Counted from the first letter of the stretch, positions 15,853 to 29,310 are shown. The stretch: 64,000 nt of DNA from Roseivivax marinus (GCF_900109705.1 NZ_FOAI01000017.1:1-64000); one strand, 5' to 3'. A program made the numbers and translations. The notes: generated by a model from the sequence alone, not told the origin.

Positions 15853-15871
15853 CGAGGGGTTGCACCCCTCG
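15853..15871 (+). other. Short hairpin in the carB leader
   Basis: CGAGGGGT / ACCCCTCG with a 3-nt loop, 62 bases before the carB start. There is no T-run after it. It might be an attenuator or stabilise the leader. The rest of the 274-base gap between bchJ and carB shows no gene. Confidence 0.35.
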
Positions 15872-15932
15872 GGGCCTTCTCCCATAACCCTGCCAATTTT
15901 GCCCCCACCATATCGCAGGCGACGAGGATCCG

Positions 15933-19283
<3,351 letters not shown>

Positions 19284-19305
19284 CCGACGGACCTTCCGGC
19301 GGTCA

Positions 19306-19350
19306 CCGGGGCTCTGCCCCGGAGCCCGGGATATTCGAACCCAGACGAAG
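19306..19350 (+). repeat. Extragenic hairpin repeat, copy C
   Basis: CCGGGGC / GCCCCGG hairpin with a 3-nt loop (19306-19322), then AGCCCGGGATATTCGAACCC and ending GACGAAG. It is in the carB-gpmI gap, immediately behind carB, in the same place a terminator would be. Confidence 0.55.
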
Positions 19351-19423
19351 CGGGCGCCGGGTTTCTTTCCTTGGCGCCCGTGACGCGTTAAGCGGGGTCG
19401 AAAGCAGAGGCGAGGCGAGCGAC

Positions 19424-20935
19424 ATGGCGAAACCCGTAGTGCTGACCATTCTCGACGGCTGGGGCCTGTCCGAGAATCGCGAGGCCAGCGCGCCCGCGCT
19501 GGCAGAGACGCCGGTCATGGACCGGCTGATGGCCGAATGCCCCCACGCGACTCTGGTAACGCACGGGCCCGATGTGGGTCTTCCAAGCGGCCAGATGGGC
19601 AATTCAGAGGTGGGTCACACCAACATCGGCGCCGGACGGGTGGTGGCGATGGACCTCGGCCAGATCGACCTGGCGATCGAGGACGGCTCGTTCTTCGAAA
19701 ACGAGGCCATTCTCGACTTCGCCGACACGGTGTCTGAGGCCGGTGGTCGTGCGCACCTCTTCGGGGTGGTGTCGGATGGCGGCGTGCACGGGCATCTCGA
19801 CCATATCGTCGCGGCGGCGCAAACGATGCGGAACAAGGGCCTCGAGGTGGTGGTCCATGCGATCACCGACGGGCGTGACGTGCCGCCGAAATCGGCCGGG
19901 GCGTTCATGCTCGAGCTGCAGGACAAGCTGCCTGAGGGCAGCATCATCGGCACGGTGATCGGACGCTACTACGCCATGGACCGCGACAATCGCTGGGTGC
20001 GCGTGAAAGCGGCTTACGATGCGATCGTCTCGGCGGCGGGCAACGAGGCCGAAACCCCCTGCGCGGCGATCGACGCGGCCTACGAGGCCGACATCACCGA
20101 CGAATTCCTGCCTGCCACCGTTGTCGGCGGCTACGACGGTATCCGCGAGGGCGACGGTCTGTTCTGCCTGAATTTCAGAGCCGACAGGGCGCGCGAGATC
20201 CTCGCCGCCCTGGGCGCGCCGGATTTCGACGGGTTCGAGCGCGAGCGGCCGCCGCTCTCGGCGCTTCTGGGTATGGTGTCCTATTCGGACGCGCATAACG
20301 GCTACATGACCACGGCCTATCCCAAGCGCGAGATCGTCAACACCTTGGGCGCCTGGGTGGCGCAGCAGGGCAAGCGGCAATTTCGCCTTGCCGAGACCGA
20401 GAAGTATCCGCACGTCACGTTCTTCCTCAACGGCGGCAAGGAAGTTCCCGAGGAAGGCGAGGACCGGCACATGCCGAAAAGCCCCGACGTCGCAACCTAC
20501 GACCTCCAGCCAGAGATGAGCGCGCCCGAGGTCACGGAGGCCTTCGTCGATGCGATCGAGGCGGGCTACGACCTGATCGTGGTCAATTACGCAAATCCCG
20601 ACATGGTCGGTCATACCGGCGATCTCGACGCGGCGATCAAGGCTTGCGAGGCGGTGGATGCGGGCCTCGGACAGGCGCTCGCGGCCCTGGAGGCCGCGGG
20701 CGGTGCGATGATCGTCACCGCCGACCACGGCAATTGCGACGTGATGGTCGACCCCGAAAGCGGCGGCCCGCATACGGCCCACACATTGAACCCGGTTCCG
20801 GTGATCCTGTTCGGCGGGCCCGAGGGGGCGATCTTGTCGGACGGGCGGCTCGCAGACCTTGCGCCGACGCTCCTCGAGTTGATGGAACTGCCGCAGCCCG
20901 AGGAAATGACCGGCGAAAGCCTGATCCGCACATGA
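19424..20935 (+). CDS. gpmI: 2,3-bisphosphoglycerate-independent phosphoglycerate mutase
   Basis: 503 residues, normal for the family. The first metal ligand Asp11 is in LDGWGLSENRE, and the phosphorylated nucleophile Ser61 in GQMGNSEVGHTNIGAGR. Later metal ligands are in TADHGNCDVM and GGPHTAHTLNPVP. It interconverts 3- and 2-phosphoglycerate in glycolysis and gluconeogenesis, with manganese. The stop overlaps the start of the EnvC-like gene (ATGA), the first link in a run of four co-directional genes. Confidence 0.96.
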   Translation: MAKPVVLTILDGWGLSENREASAPALAETPVMDRLMAECPHATLVTHGPDVGLPSGQMGNSEVGHTNIGAGRVVAMDLGQIDLAIEDGSFFENEAILDFADTVSEAGGRAHLFGVVSDGGVHGHLDHIVAAAQTMRNKGLEVVVHAITDGRDVPPKSAGAFMLELQDKLPEGSIIGTVIGRYYAMDRDNRWVRVKAAYDAIVSAAGNEAETPCAAIDAAYEADITDEFLPATVVGGYDGIREGDGLFCLNFRADRAREILAALGAPDFDGFERERPPLSALLGMVSYSDAHNGYMTTAYPKREIVNTLGAWVAQQGKRQFRLAETEKYPHVTFFLNGGKEVPEEGEDRHMPKSPDVATYDLQPEMSAPEVTEAFVDAIEAGYDLIVVNYANPDMVGHTGDLDAAIKACEAVDAGLGQALAALEAAGGAMIVTADHGNCDVMVDPESGGPHTAHTLNPVPVILFGGPEGAILSDGRLADLAPTLLELMELPQPEEMTGESLIRT

Positions 20936-22056
20936 TCCGGACAGCGGTGCTGGCCCTTGGGCTGGGCGTCGCGACGGCCGGCGTGGCGGCGGCGCAAGGT
21001 CCTGACGCCGGTGCGGCGGCGCGCGCCGCGGCCGAGGCGCTGTCCGACGCCCAGGTGCGTCTGGATCAGGCGGAGGGCGCGCAGGACAGGGTGCAAGCGC
21101 TGACCGGCGCGGTGCGCGCCTACGAAGCGGGGCTCGCGGCGATGCGCGACGGTCTGCGGGCGGCATCTCTGCGGGAGGCACAGCTCGACCGGGAGCTGGA
21201 CGCCCGCGAGACCGAAGTGGCGCAGCTTCTCGGCGTGTTGCAGGCGCTGGGCCAGGCCGAGACGCCGCAGCGGCTTCTGCACCCGGACGGGCCGCTCGGT
21301 GCGGCGCGATCCGGCATGCTGGTGGCGTCGGTGACCCCGGCGCTGGCCGAGGAGGCCGAGCGCCTGCGCGCGGACCTTTCCGAAGTGGCCACGTTGCGGG
21401 CGCTGCAACAGGACGCCGAGGCGCGGCTGCGGGCCGGGTTGTCGTCGCTGCAGGAGGCGCGCGCCGAATTGTCGCGGGCGATCGCCGACCGCACCGATCT
21501 GCCGCGGCGCTTTGCCGCCGATCCCGACCGCACCGCCGCCCTGATCGCGGCGACAGAGACGCTCGACGGTTTCGCGAGCGGTCTCGCGGCGCTGGAGCCG
21601 GGCGAGGGCAGCGCCGCCGCGTCGACCATCGCCGACCGCAAGGGCGCGCTGCCCCTGCCGGTGCCGGCCCAGGTGCTGCGGCGCAGCGGTGAGGCCGATG
21701 CCGCCGGTGTAACGCGGCCGGGGCTGGTGCTGGCGACGCGGCCCGAGGCGCTGGTGATCACGCCGGTGCCGGCGACGCTGCGCTATCGCGGGCCGCTTCT
21801 GGACTACGGCCTCGTCAGCATTCTCGAACCCGAGCCTGACCTCCTGTTCGTCTTCGCGGGGCTCGGCACGGTCTTCGGCGAGGTCGGCGAAGTGCTGCCG
21901 GAAGGCGCGCCGGTGGGCCTCATGGGCGGCTCCGAGGCCCTGTCACCATCGGGTGAAGGGGCTTTATCTCAACGCTCGGAAACGCTTTACATGGAGGTCA
22001 GAGAAGGCTCACGAACCGTCGACCCGCTGACATGGTTCGCAACCGACAAGGGATGA
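20932..22056 (+). CDS. envC: EnvC-like murein hydrolase activator with degenerate LytM (M23) domain
   Basis: 374 residues: a signal peptide ending near AAAQ (residue 22), a long coiled coil (~25-180, rich in A, E, R, L), and a C-terminal M23-like domain from about 250. The usual M23 zinc ligands (HxxxD and the HxH of the YAHL region) are not visible; the equivalent strand reads DLLFVFAGLG. EnvC proteins are known to lack the zinc site and to activate amidases rather than cut murein. This one fits as a divisome-associated amidase activator. Start overlaps the gpmI stop, and the next gene ctpA begins 7 bases after it. Confidence 0.82.
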   Translation: MIRTAVLALGLGVATAGVAAAQGPDAGAAARAAAEALSDAQVRLDQAEGAQDRVQALTGAVRAYEAGLAAMRDGLRAASLREAQLDRELDARETEVAQLLGVLQALGQAETPQRLLHPDGPLGAARSGMLVASVTPALAEEAERLRADLSEVATLRALQQDAEARLRAGLSSLQEARAELSRAIADRTDLPRRFAADPDRTAALIAATETLDGFASGLAALEPGEGSAAASTIADRKGALPLPVPAQVLRRSGEADAAGVTRPGLVLATRPEALVITPVPATLRYRGPLLDYGLVSILEPEPDLLFVFAGLGTVFGEVGEVLPEGAPVGLMGGSEALSPSGEGALSQRSETLYMEVREGSRTVDPLTWFATDKG

Positions 22057-22063
22057 CACCTCG

Positions 22064-23503
22064 ATGAAACGATTCCTCATGGCCGCCTTCGCGGGAACCT
22101 TCGCGGGCGCGGTCGCCACGACCCAGTTCGTCGGGCCGCTGCTGGCGCAGGAAAGCGAGAACCAGGCCAGCGTCTACGAACAGCTCGACCTCTTCGGCGA
22201 CATCTTCGAGCGTATCCGCTCGCAGTATGTCGAGGAAGTGGACGAGAAGGAGCTCGTGGAAGCCGCGATCAACGGCATGCTCACCTCGCTCGACCCGCAT
22301 TCGTCCTACCTGTCGCCGGACGATGCGCAGGACATGCGGGTGCAGACCCGCGGCGAGTTCGGGGGCCTTGGCATCGAGGTCACGCAAGAGGACGGCTTCG
22401 TGAAGGTCGTCTCGCCCATTGACGAGACCCCGGCAGCGGAAGCGGGCATCGAGGCCGGAGATTTCATCACCCACGTGGACGGCGAATCGGTTCTCGGCCT
22501 GAACCTCGACGAGGCGGTGGACATGATGCGCGGGCCGGTGGGCTCGGAGATCGTCATCACCGTGGTGCGCGAGGGCGAGGACGAACCGTTCGACGTGTCC
22601 ATCGTGCGCGACACCATCACCCTGACCGCCGTGCGTGCGCGCACCGAGGGCGATACCGTGGTGCTGCGGATCACCACCTTCAACGACCAGACCTTCCCGA
22701 ACCTCGAGGAGAACCTGCAGGAACAGGTCGAGGCCGCGGGCGGCATGGAGAACGTGAACGGCTTCGTCGTCGACCTCCGGAACAACCCGGGTGGCTTGCT
22801 TACCCAGGCGATCAAGGTGGCGGATGCCTTCCTCGATGCGGGCGAGATCGTGTCCACCCGGTCGCGCGACCCGCAGGACGGAGAGCGGTTCAACGCCGAG
22901 GAAGGCGATCTTGCCGAGGGCAAGCCGATCGTCGTGCTCATCAACGGCGGCTCGGCATCGGCGTCCGAAATCGTTGCCGGTGCACTCAAGGACCATCGCC
23001 GGGCGATCGTCGTGGGCACCAAGAGCTTCGGCAAGGGCTCGGTCCAGACTGTCATGCCGCTGCGGGGCGAGGGCGCGATGCGCCTGACCACGGCCCGCTA
23101 CTACACGCCGTCGGGCCGTTCGATCCAGGCGCTCGGCGTGTCGCCCGACATCATCGTGGCGCAGCCGAGCAGTGACCCGGTGGACGAGGAGGCGGAAGAA
23201 GAGGCCTCCGGCCTGCCGACCCGATCCGAGGCCGATCTGCGCGGCGCGCTCGACAACGACTCGCTCTCCGAGGACGAAATCCGGCAGATCGAGGAGGACC
23301 GCGAGCGGGCCGAACAGTCCGCGGCGCTGCGCGACGAGGACTACCAGCTGGCCTATGCCATTGACATCCTGAAGGGCCTGGCCGCGCTTGGCCCGGCGGC
23401 CCAGCAGGCCGCGATGGAGGCCCGGTCGGGCGGCTCGGACACCGAGGCGACCGATACCGAGGCCGAGGACGAGGACGACGCGGCAGAGCAGGGCGGCAAC
23501 TGA
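22064..23503 (+). CDS. ctpA: S41 carboxyl-terminal processing protease
   Basis: 479 residues: an N-terminal export signal (residues ~1-29, ending LLAQ), a PDZ domain at about 95-180 (EFGGLGIEVTQEDGFVKVVS), and the S41 catalytic core. Ser299 lies in INGGSASASEIVAG and Lys324 in SFGKGSVQ, the 25-residue spacing of the Ser-Lys dyad. The acidic tail (ATDTEAEDEDDAAEQ) is low complexity. CtpA-type proteases degrade or mature envelope proteins, including murein hydrolases, and here directly follow an amidase activator gene with a 7-base gap. Confidence 0.95.
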   Translation: MKRFLMAAFAGTFAGAVATTQFVGPLLAQESENQASVYEQLDLFGDIFERIRSQYVEEVDEKELVEAAINGMLTSLDPHSSYLSPDDAQDMRVQTRGEFGGLGIEVTQEDGFVKVVSPIDETPAAEAGIEAGDFITHVDGESVLGLNLDEAVDMMRGPVGSEIVITVVREGEDEPFDVSIVRDTITLTAVRARTEGDTVVLRITTFNDQTFPNLEENLQEQVEAAGGMENVNGFVVDLRNNPGGLLTQAIKVADAFLDAGEIVSTRSRDPQDGERFNAEEGDLAEGKPIVVLINGGSASASEIVAGALKDHRRAIVVGTKSFGKGSVQTVMPLRGEGAMRLTTARYYTPSGRSIQALGVSPDIIVAQPSSDPVDEEAEEEASGLPTRSEADLRGALDNDSLSEDEIRQIEEDRERAEQSAALRDEDYQLAYAIDILKGLAALGPAAQQAAMEARSGGSDTEATDTEAEDEDDAAEQGGN

Positions 23504-23543
23504 CGCGGCCCCGCCTTTCGCGATACCGAAACATGTCCATCCG

Positions 23544-23573
23544 CGCGCCCCGTGACCCTCGGTCCGGGGCGCG
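23544..23573 (+). terminator. Possible terminator after ctpA
   Basis: CGCGCCCCG / CGGGGCGCG perfect 9-bp stem with a 12-nt loop in the 157-base gap between ctpA and rppH. Only a weak T content follows, so it may end or merely slow transcription. Confidence 0.4.
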
Positions 23574-23660
23574 TTCGCGTTCCGGGTCCCTCGCTGGGCT
23601 GGCCAGCCACGGTCCCGCGCGCTACCCCCTACGGGACAGCCTTAGACAAGGAGCGCGCGG

Positions 23661-24143
23661 ATGACCCCCGAAGAGATCGAGAGCCTGCCCTATCGTCCCT
23701 GCGTGGGCGTCATGCTGGTGAACGGCGCGGGCCACGTCTTCGTGGGCCAGCGCAACGACACCGAGGCCCCGGCCTGGCAGATGCCGCAGGGCGGCGTGGA
23801 CCCGGGCGAGGCCCCGGACGAGGCCGCGCTGCGCGAGTTGCGGGAAGAGACCGGGGTGACGCCGGACCTCGTCTGGGTCGAGGCCGAGACGCAGGAATGG
23901 ATCGCCTATGATCTGCCGCATGATCTTGTCGGCAAAGTCTGGAAGGGGAAATTCCGCGGGCAGGAGCAGAAGTGGTTCCTGATGCGGTTCACCGGCGAGG
24001 ACTCGCAGATCGACATCGCCACCGAGCATCCGGAGTTCACGCAGTGGCGGTGGTTGCCGGTGGATGATCTCGTGGACTCGATCGTGCCGTTCAAACGCGA
24101 GGTCTACGAGCAGGTGGTCGCGGCGTTCCGCCACCACCTGTGA
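23661..24143 (+). CDS. rppH: RNA pyrophosphohydrolase (Nudix)
   Basis: 160 residues. The Nudix box runs from about residue 45 to 67: [13 protein letters not shown] ... RELREETGV, with the REExxE glutamates in place. The start [11 protein letters not shown] and the segment [19 protein letters not shown] match RppH. It removes pyrophosphate from the 5' end of transcripts and so starts RNase E-dependent decay. AAGGAG precedes the ATG. The IalA/RppH form is common in alphaproteobacteria after ctpA. Confidence 0.94.
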   Translation: MTPEEIESLPYRPCVGVMLVNGAGHVFVGQRNDTEAPAWQMPQGGVDPGEAPDEAALRELREETGVTPDLVWVEAETQEWIAYDLPHDLVGKVWKGKFRGQEQKWFLMRFTGEDSQIDIATEHPEFTQWRWLPVDDLVDSIVPFKREVYEQVVAAFRHHL

Positions 24144-24179
24144 TGTTCGGGGCCGCGCCGCGCGCGGCCCACGACCACA

Positions 24180-25472
24180 TCAGCGCAGGCGCTTCAGCAC
24201 CGACAGAGAGGCATAGCCGTCGGGCGCCAGCCCGGCGGAGCGCTGGTAGCTCTTCAGCGCGCTCATGGTCATCGGGCCGATACGACCGTCGACACCCTGC
24301 GTGTCGTAGCCGTGGGCCGTCAGACGCCGCTGCAACTCCTGCCTCTCCGAGAACGTGAGGCTGCGATCGCCGCGCGGCCATTCGGACGTGAGCGGTCCCT
24401 TGCCCGCCAGCCGGTCCGACAGGTGCCCGACGCCGAGGACGTAGGCGTCCGCCGCGTTATAGGCCGCGATCGCTCGGAAATTCTTGAACACCAGGAACGC
24501 CGCACCCTGCGCGCCCGCCGGAAGAAGCAGCGAGGCCGAGCCGAAGTCGCGCACCGGCGCGCCGTCGGTGCCCACGACGCCGAGCCGTGCCCAGTCCGAC
24601 GGCATCTTCTTGGTGTCCTTGCCGGCCTGCGCGTAGTCGAATCCCGCGGGGACCGTCACCTCGACCCCCCAGGGCATGCCCTTGGTCCAGCCGTGATGCG
24701 CGAGATAGGCTGCCGTGGACGCCAGCGCGTCGGTCGGGTCGTCCGACCAGATGTCGCGCTTGCCGTCGCCGGTGAAGTCCACCGCCAGCGCCTCGTAGGA
24801 GGTCGGGATGAACTGCGTGTGGCCCATGGCCCCGGCCCAGCTGCCGGTCATGTCGCCGGGGTTCACGTCGCCCGACGCGATGATCTTGAGCGCCGAGATC
24901 AGCTGCTGTTCGAAGAAAGACGCGCGGCGGCCGTCATAGGCAAGGGTCGCGAGCGCGCTGACGATATGGGTGTCGCCGCGGTGGGTGCCGTAGGCGCTTT
25001 CCATGCCCCAGATTGCCGCGACGACTTCCTTCTCGACGCCGTAATGGGCCTCGATCCGCTCGAGCGTGTCACCGTGAAGGCGCAGGGCGTCCCGGCCGTT
25101 CGCGATCCGGCTCTCGGACACGGTGCGGTCGAGATAGTCCCAGATCGTCATCACGAACTCGGCCTGGTTGCGGTCGCGCTCGATCACGTCAGGAAGGTAG
25201 CGGGCATGGGCGAAGGCGCTGTCGATCACCGCGTCCGGAATGCCCGCAGCGCGGGCGCGCGGGCGGAAATCGTCGACCCAGGCGCGGAACATCGGGTCCG
25301 TCTGCCGCGGCTGCCCGAGCCCGGTCAGGTCGGTCGCGTTGCGACTGACCGCAACGGCTGCCGCCGGGCGGACCTGCGGTTTGAGCGACCTTTCGGGGCT
25401 TTCGGCCGATGCTGAAGAGAAGCTCAACGCCACCAGGGTGGCGATGGCGGATGTCGCCAGTCGCGCGTTCAT
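24180..25472 (-). CDS. MltB-type lytic murein transglycosylase with peptidoglycan-binding domain
   Basis: 430 residues: a signal peptide (1-23, ending ASA), an SLT_2 catalytic domain (~55-345) with catalytic Glu158 in WGMESAYG, and a C-terminal PG_binding_1 domain (LQRRLTAHGYDTQGVDGRIG...). It cleaves the glycan strand with formation of 1,6-anhydro-muropeptides and works in the periplasm. The ATG at 25472 is chosen for the signal peptide and AGGAT upstream; an earlier ATG at 25532 would push the signal peptide inward. It is convergent with rppH. Confidence 0.92.
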   Translation of the reverse strand: MNARLATSAIATLVALSFSSASAESPERSLKPQVRPAAAVAVSRNATDLTGLGQPRQTDPMFRAWVDDFRPRARAAGIPDAVIDSAFAHARYLPDVIERDRNQAEFVMTIWDYLDRTVSESRIANGRDALRLHGDTLERIEAHYGVEKEVVAAIWGMESAYGTHRGDTHIVSALATLAYDGRRASFFEQQLISALKIIASGDVNPGDMTGSWAGAMGHTQFIPTSYEALAVDFTGDGKRDIWSDDPTDALASTAAYLAHHGWTKGMPWGVEVTVPAGFDYAQAGKDTKKMPSDWARLGVVGTDGAPVRDFGSASLLLPAGAQGAAFLVFKNFRAIAAYNAADAYVLGVGHLSDRLAGKGPLTSEWPRGDRSLTFSERQELQRRLTAHGYDTQGVDGRIGPMTMSALKSYQRSAGLAPDGYASLSVLKRLR

Positions 25473-25619
25473 GGGTGTATCCTGTCGCTGTCTGCTCGTT
25501 TTAAGGCAGATTAGCGGACAAGATGCCTTCACGGAAGCGCGGGGGCGGTTCGATGCGCGGATTCACGCGCGAATCCGGTCACGGATGCGTCAGACCGGGG
25601 AACTTTTCCTGCCCTCGCG

Positions 25620-27929
25620 TCACGTGCGCGAGATGCGCTTTCGCTTGGTCGCGGCCTTGGCGCCCTTCTTCTTGGCACGCACCAGCTTGCGCCGCGGGCT
25701 GGACGATCCGCCGGGCTTGCCCTTCTTCGGCTTGCCGCCCGCGGGACGCCCCTTGCGCTGGCCGCCGCGGCGCGGGCCGGGCATCTCGGCCTCTTCCAGC
25801 GTCAGCAGCTCGAGCCCGATGCCGCCGGTCACCGGGGCCGCCTCCACGAGTTTCACCGTGGCGCGTTGGCCCGGCATGACCACGGTGCCCGAGTTGGCGC
25901 CCATCAGCGTCCCGGCGTCGCGGTCGAAGTGGAAGAACTCGTTCCCGAGATTCCGGATCGGAATCAGTCCATCCGCGCCGGTCTCGTCGAGCTTAACGAA
26001 GACCCCGAACTTTGCCACGCCCGAGATCCGGCCCGTGAATTCGGCGCCGATACGGTCCGACAGGTAGGCGGCGAGATAGCGGTCGGTGGTGTCGCGCTCG
26101 GCGGTCATGGACCGGCGCTCGGTCTCGGAGATGTGGGTACCGGTGGCTTCGAGCTTCTCGATTTCCTGGTCGGACAGGCCGTCCTCGCCCCATCCATGCG
26201 CCGTCACCAGCGCGCGGTGCACGATCAGGTCCGCATAGCGCCGGATCGGCGATGTGAAATGCGCGTAGTTCTGCAGCGCGAGGCCGAAGTGTCCGAAGTT
26301 CTTGGGGCTGTAATACGCCTGCGTCATCGCCCGCAGCGTCGCGAGGTTGATGAGATCGCTTTCCTCGCGGCCCGCCGCCTCGTGCAGCAGGCGATTGAGG
26401 TGCGCGGTCTCCAGGATCTGACCCCGCGCCAGCGTCAGCCCCGCGGCGTCGGCGGTGTCGCGCAGCGATTCCAGCTTGTCCTGCGGCGGCTCCTCGTGGA
26501 CGCGGAACAGAAGCGGCGTCTTCTTGTCGATCAGCTTTTCCGCCGCCGCGACGTTGGCGAGGATCATGAATTCCTCGATCAGGCGGTGCGCGTCGAGCCG
26601 TTCGGTGAAATTGACGCTGGAGACAGTGCCCTCGTCGGTCAGCTGGATGCGGCGCTCCGGCAGGTCGAGGTCCAGTGGCTGTCGCCGCTGGCGTGCCGAG
26701 CGCAGCGCGGCGTAGGCGGCGTAGAGCGGGCGCAGAACCGGCTCCAGCAACGGTTCTGTCTTGTCGTCGGGCTCTCCATCGATGGCGGCCTGCGCCTGCT
26801 GATAGGTCAGCGAGGCGGGCGAACGCATCAGGCCGCGGACGAACCGGGCACCCTTCTTGTTGCCTTCGGCGTCGATCTGGATGCGCGCGGCGATACAGGC
26901 GCGCGGCACGCCCTCGTGAAGCGAGCACAGGTCGCCGGACAGGCGGTCCGGCAGCATCGGCACGACGCGGTCGGGGAAGTAGCTTGAATTGCCGCGCCGC
27001 CGCGCCTCGAGGTCAAGCGCGGTTCCCGGGCGGACGTAGTACGAGACGTCGGCGATCGCGACCCAGATGACGTGGCCGCCCTCGTTTTTAGGATCGTCGT
27101 CGGGTTCTGCAAAGACCGCGTCGTCGTGGTCGCGCGCGTCCGAGGGGTCGATGGTCACCAGCGGCAGTTCGCGCAGATCCTCGCGGCCCTTGAGGCCGGC
27201 GGGCTTCATGCGATCCGCCTCGGCCAGCACCTCTTCGGGAAAGTCGTCGGGGATACCGTGCTGGTGGATCGCGATGAGCGAGACGGCCTTGGGTGCGGTC
27301 GGGTCGCCCAGCCGGGCGGTGATGCGGGCGCGCGGCAGGCCCATGCGGCCCTTGGGCCCGGCCTGTTCCGCCTCGACCAGTTCGCCCTCGAGCGCGCCGC
27401 CGGTGGCGTCGGGGGCGACCTGCCATTCGGTCGCCGCGCCCTTGTCGATGGGCAGGATCCGTCCGCCCTCGGCGCCCTTGCGGAAGATGCCCACCACCTT
27501 GCGGGGGCTGGAGCCGATGCGCCGGATGACGCGCGCCTCGTAATTGTGGCCGTCACCGTGCACCGCCGTCAGCCGCGCCAGCACCCGGTCGCCTTCGCCG
27601 AGCGCAGGGTCCGAGGACCGCGTGACCATGAGGACAACCGGCTCCACCCCCGCGCCGTGCCATTCCAGCGGCTGCGCGTAGAGGTCGCCATCGTCCGAGG
27701 GCGCCCTGATCTGGAGCACCGAAACCGGGGGCAGGCGGTCGGGATCGCGGTAGGTCTTCTTGCGCTTCTCGAGGTGGCCCTCGGACTCGAGCTCCTTGAG
27801 GATGCGTTTGAGGTCGATCCGGTCCGCACCCTTGATGTTGAACGCCTTCGCGATGTCTCGCTTGGCGGTCTGGGTGGGGTTCTCGGAGATCCAGTCGAGG
27901 ATCTGCGCCTTGGTGGGAAGCTGGCTCAT
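25620..27929 (-). CDS. rnr: Ribonuclease R
   Basis: 769 residues, RNase II/R family. An N-terminal helix-turn-helix-like region (LPTKAQILDWISENP), cold-shock domains, the catalytic RNB domain with DPSDARDHDDAVFAEP (four Asp for metal) near residue 265, an S1 domain, and a lysine-rich basic tail (RRGGQRKGRPAGGKPKKGK...). It is a processive 3'-5' exoribonuclease that unwinds structured RNA in rRNA quality control and mRNA decay. ATG 27929 gives the family N-terminus; the extension to 27971 is not conserved-looking. Confidence 0.95.
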   Translation of the reverse strand: MSQLPTKAQILDWISENPTQTAKRDIAKAFNIKGADRIDLKRILKELESEGHLEKRKKTYRDPDRLPPVSVLQIRAPSDDGDLYAQPLEWHGAGVEPVVLMVTRSSDPALGEGDRVLARLTAVHGDGHNYEARVIRRIGSSPRKVVGIFRKGAEGGRILPIDKGAATEWQVAPDATGGALEGELVEAEQAGPKGRMGLPRARITARLGDPTAPKAVSLIAIHQHGIPDDFPEEVLAEADRMKPAGLKGREDLRELPLVTIDPSDARDHDDAVFAEPDDDPKNEGGHVIWVAIADVSYYVRPGTALDLEARRRGNSSYFPDRVVPMLPDRLSGDLCSLHEGVPRACIAARIQIDAEGNKKGARFVRGLMRSPASLTYQQAQAAIDGEPDDKTEPLLEPVLRPLYAAYAALRSARQRRQPLDLDLPERRIQLTDEGTVSSVNFTERLDAHRLIEEFMILANVAAAEKLIDKKTPLLFRVHEEPPQDKLESLRDTADAAGLTLARGQILETAHLNRLLHEAAGREESDLINLATLRAMTQAYYSPKNFGHFGLALQNYAHFTSPIRRYADLIVHRALVTAHGWGEDGLSDQEIEKLEATGTHISETERRSMTAERDTTDRYLAAYLSDRIGAEFTGRISGVAKFGVFVKLDETGADGLIPIRNLGNEFFHFDRDAGTLMGANSGTVVMPGQRATVKLVEAAPVTGGIGLELLTLEEAEMPGPRRGGQRKGRPAGGKPKKGKPGGSSSPRRKLVRAKKKGAKAATKRKRISRT

Positions 27930-28022
27930 AACCGCGAGGTAGCACGCGCGGCGGGGGTCGTCATCCGCCAAGCGCGGCGATTCGGATCTCGCATCGCGGT
28001 GCAGCCGGGCAGAGCGTCCGGA

Positions 28023-29168
28023 TCAGGCGAACCAGTCGTCGAGAATGCGCGCGTAAACGGCCTTGAGCCGGTGGACGTCGTCCACGGGGACGCGTTCGTC
28101 GACCTGGTGCATGGTGCGCCCGACAAGGCCGAACTCCACCACCGGGCAGTGATCCTTGACGAAGCGCGCGTCCGAGGTGCCGCCGCCGGTGGACATCACG
28201 GGCCGGACGCCCGCGACAGCCTCGACCGCATTCGCGACGAGCTCGGAAAGCGGACCGGGTGGAGTGACAAAGCTCTCGCCCGAGACGTGGGACATGACCT
28301 CGGTGCGGGTGCCGAATTCGGTATCCACCGCGGCGGCCTCGGCGGTCACCCAGTCGATCAGCGACCGGCCGGTGTGGAGGTCGTTGAAGCGGACGTTCAC
28401 CGTGCCGCGTGTCTCGGCCGGGATCACGTTGGTCGCCGTGTTGCCGGTGTCGATAGTGGTGATCGCCAGCGTCGAGGGTTCGAAATGGTCGGTGCCTTCG
28501 TCCAGCCGGTGCGAGGCCAGCCGGTCCATCAGGCGCGCCATCGCCGGCATCGGGTTGGTCGCGCGGTGGGGGTAGGCGACGTGACCCTGCACACCGCGCA
28601 CCGAAAGCTGGCAGGTGACCGATCCGCGGCGGCCGATCTTCATCATCTCGCCGAAGGTGTCGGGGCAGGTGGGCTCGCCCACCAGGCAGACGGTCATCCG
28701 CTCGTCGTCGGCATCCATGGCGTCGAGCAGCGCGCGCGTACCATCGACCGAGGGGCCCTCCTCGTCCCCGGTCAGGGCGATCAGGATCGCGCCGTCAGGC
28801 GGGGCCGAGCGCACCCGGTCGAGCGCGGCGGCCACGAAGGCGGCCACGGCGGACTTCATGTCGGTGGCACCCCGGCCCCACACCTGGCCCTCGCGCAGCT
28901 CGGCGCCGAACGGGTCGGCGGTCCAGTCCGCCGGGTCGCCGACCGGCACCACGTCGGTGTGGCCGTTGAAGCCGAAGGTCCGCGCGTGTCCTTTCACGCC
29001 CCACCGCGCCAGCAGGTTCGGCACGCCGTTGCGGTCGGCCCGGCGACACTCGAAGCCCGCCTCGGTCAGCATCGTCTGAAGGAGTTCCAAAGCCCCGCCC
29101 TCCTCCGGAGTGACGGACGGGCAGCGGATCAGGGCGCGGGTCAACTCGACGGGATCTGTGGGGGTCAT
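28023..29168 (-). CDS. dapE: Succinyl-diaminopimelate desuccinylase
   Basis: 381 residues, M20 peptidase family. Metal ligands His70 and Asp72 in [12 protein letters not shown], bridging Asp103 in [14 protein letters not shown], and the catalytic Glu pair in [13 protein letters not shown]. It removes succinate from N-succinyl-LL-diaminopimelate in lysine and peptidoglycan precursor synthesis. The partner succinyltransferase dapD is 6 kb away and asd 10 kb away, so the pathway is clustered but not in an operon. GAGG precedes ATG 29168. Confidence 0.95.
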   Translation of the reverse strand: MTPTDPVELTRALIRCPSVTPEEGGALELLQTMLTEAGFECRRADRNGVPNLLARWGVKGHARTFGFNGHTDVVPVGDPADWTADPFGAELREGQVWGRGATDMKSAVAAFVAAALDRVRSAPPDGAILIALTGDEEGPSVDGTRALLDAMDADDERMTVCLVGEPTCPDTFGEMMKIGRRGSVTCQLSVRGVQGHVAYPHRATNPMPAMARLMDRLASHRLDEGTDHFEPSTLAITTIDTGNTATNVIPAETRGTVNVRFNDLHTGRSLIDWVTAEAAAVDTEFGTRTEVMSHVSGESFVTPPGPLSELVANAVEAVAGVRPVMSTGGGTSDARFVKDHCPVVEFGLVGRTMHQVDERVPVDDVHRLKAVYARILDDWFA

Positions 29169-29310
29169 GCGAACCTCGGAGGCCGGGATGGGATGCGCCC
29201 GCCTCGGTAGCGGCTTTCGCCGGTGGCGGCAAATGTGGCGAAAAAAACGCAATTGCGGCAATGCGGTGGCAGGAAATGCCACGGCGGTTTTGCGATCATG
29301 CAAACTCGGG

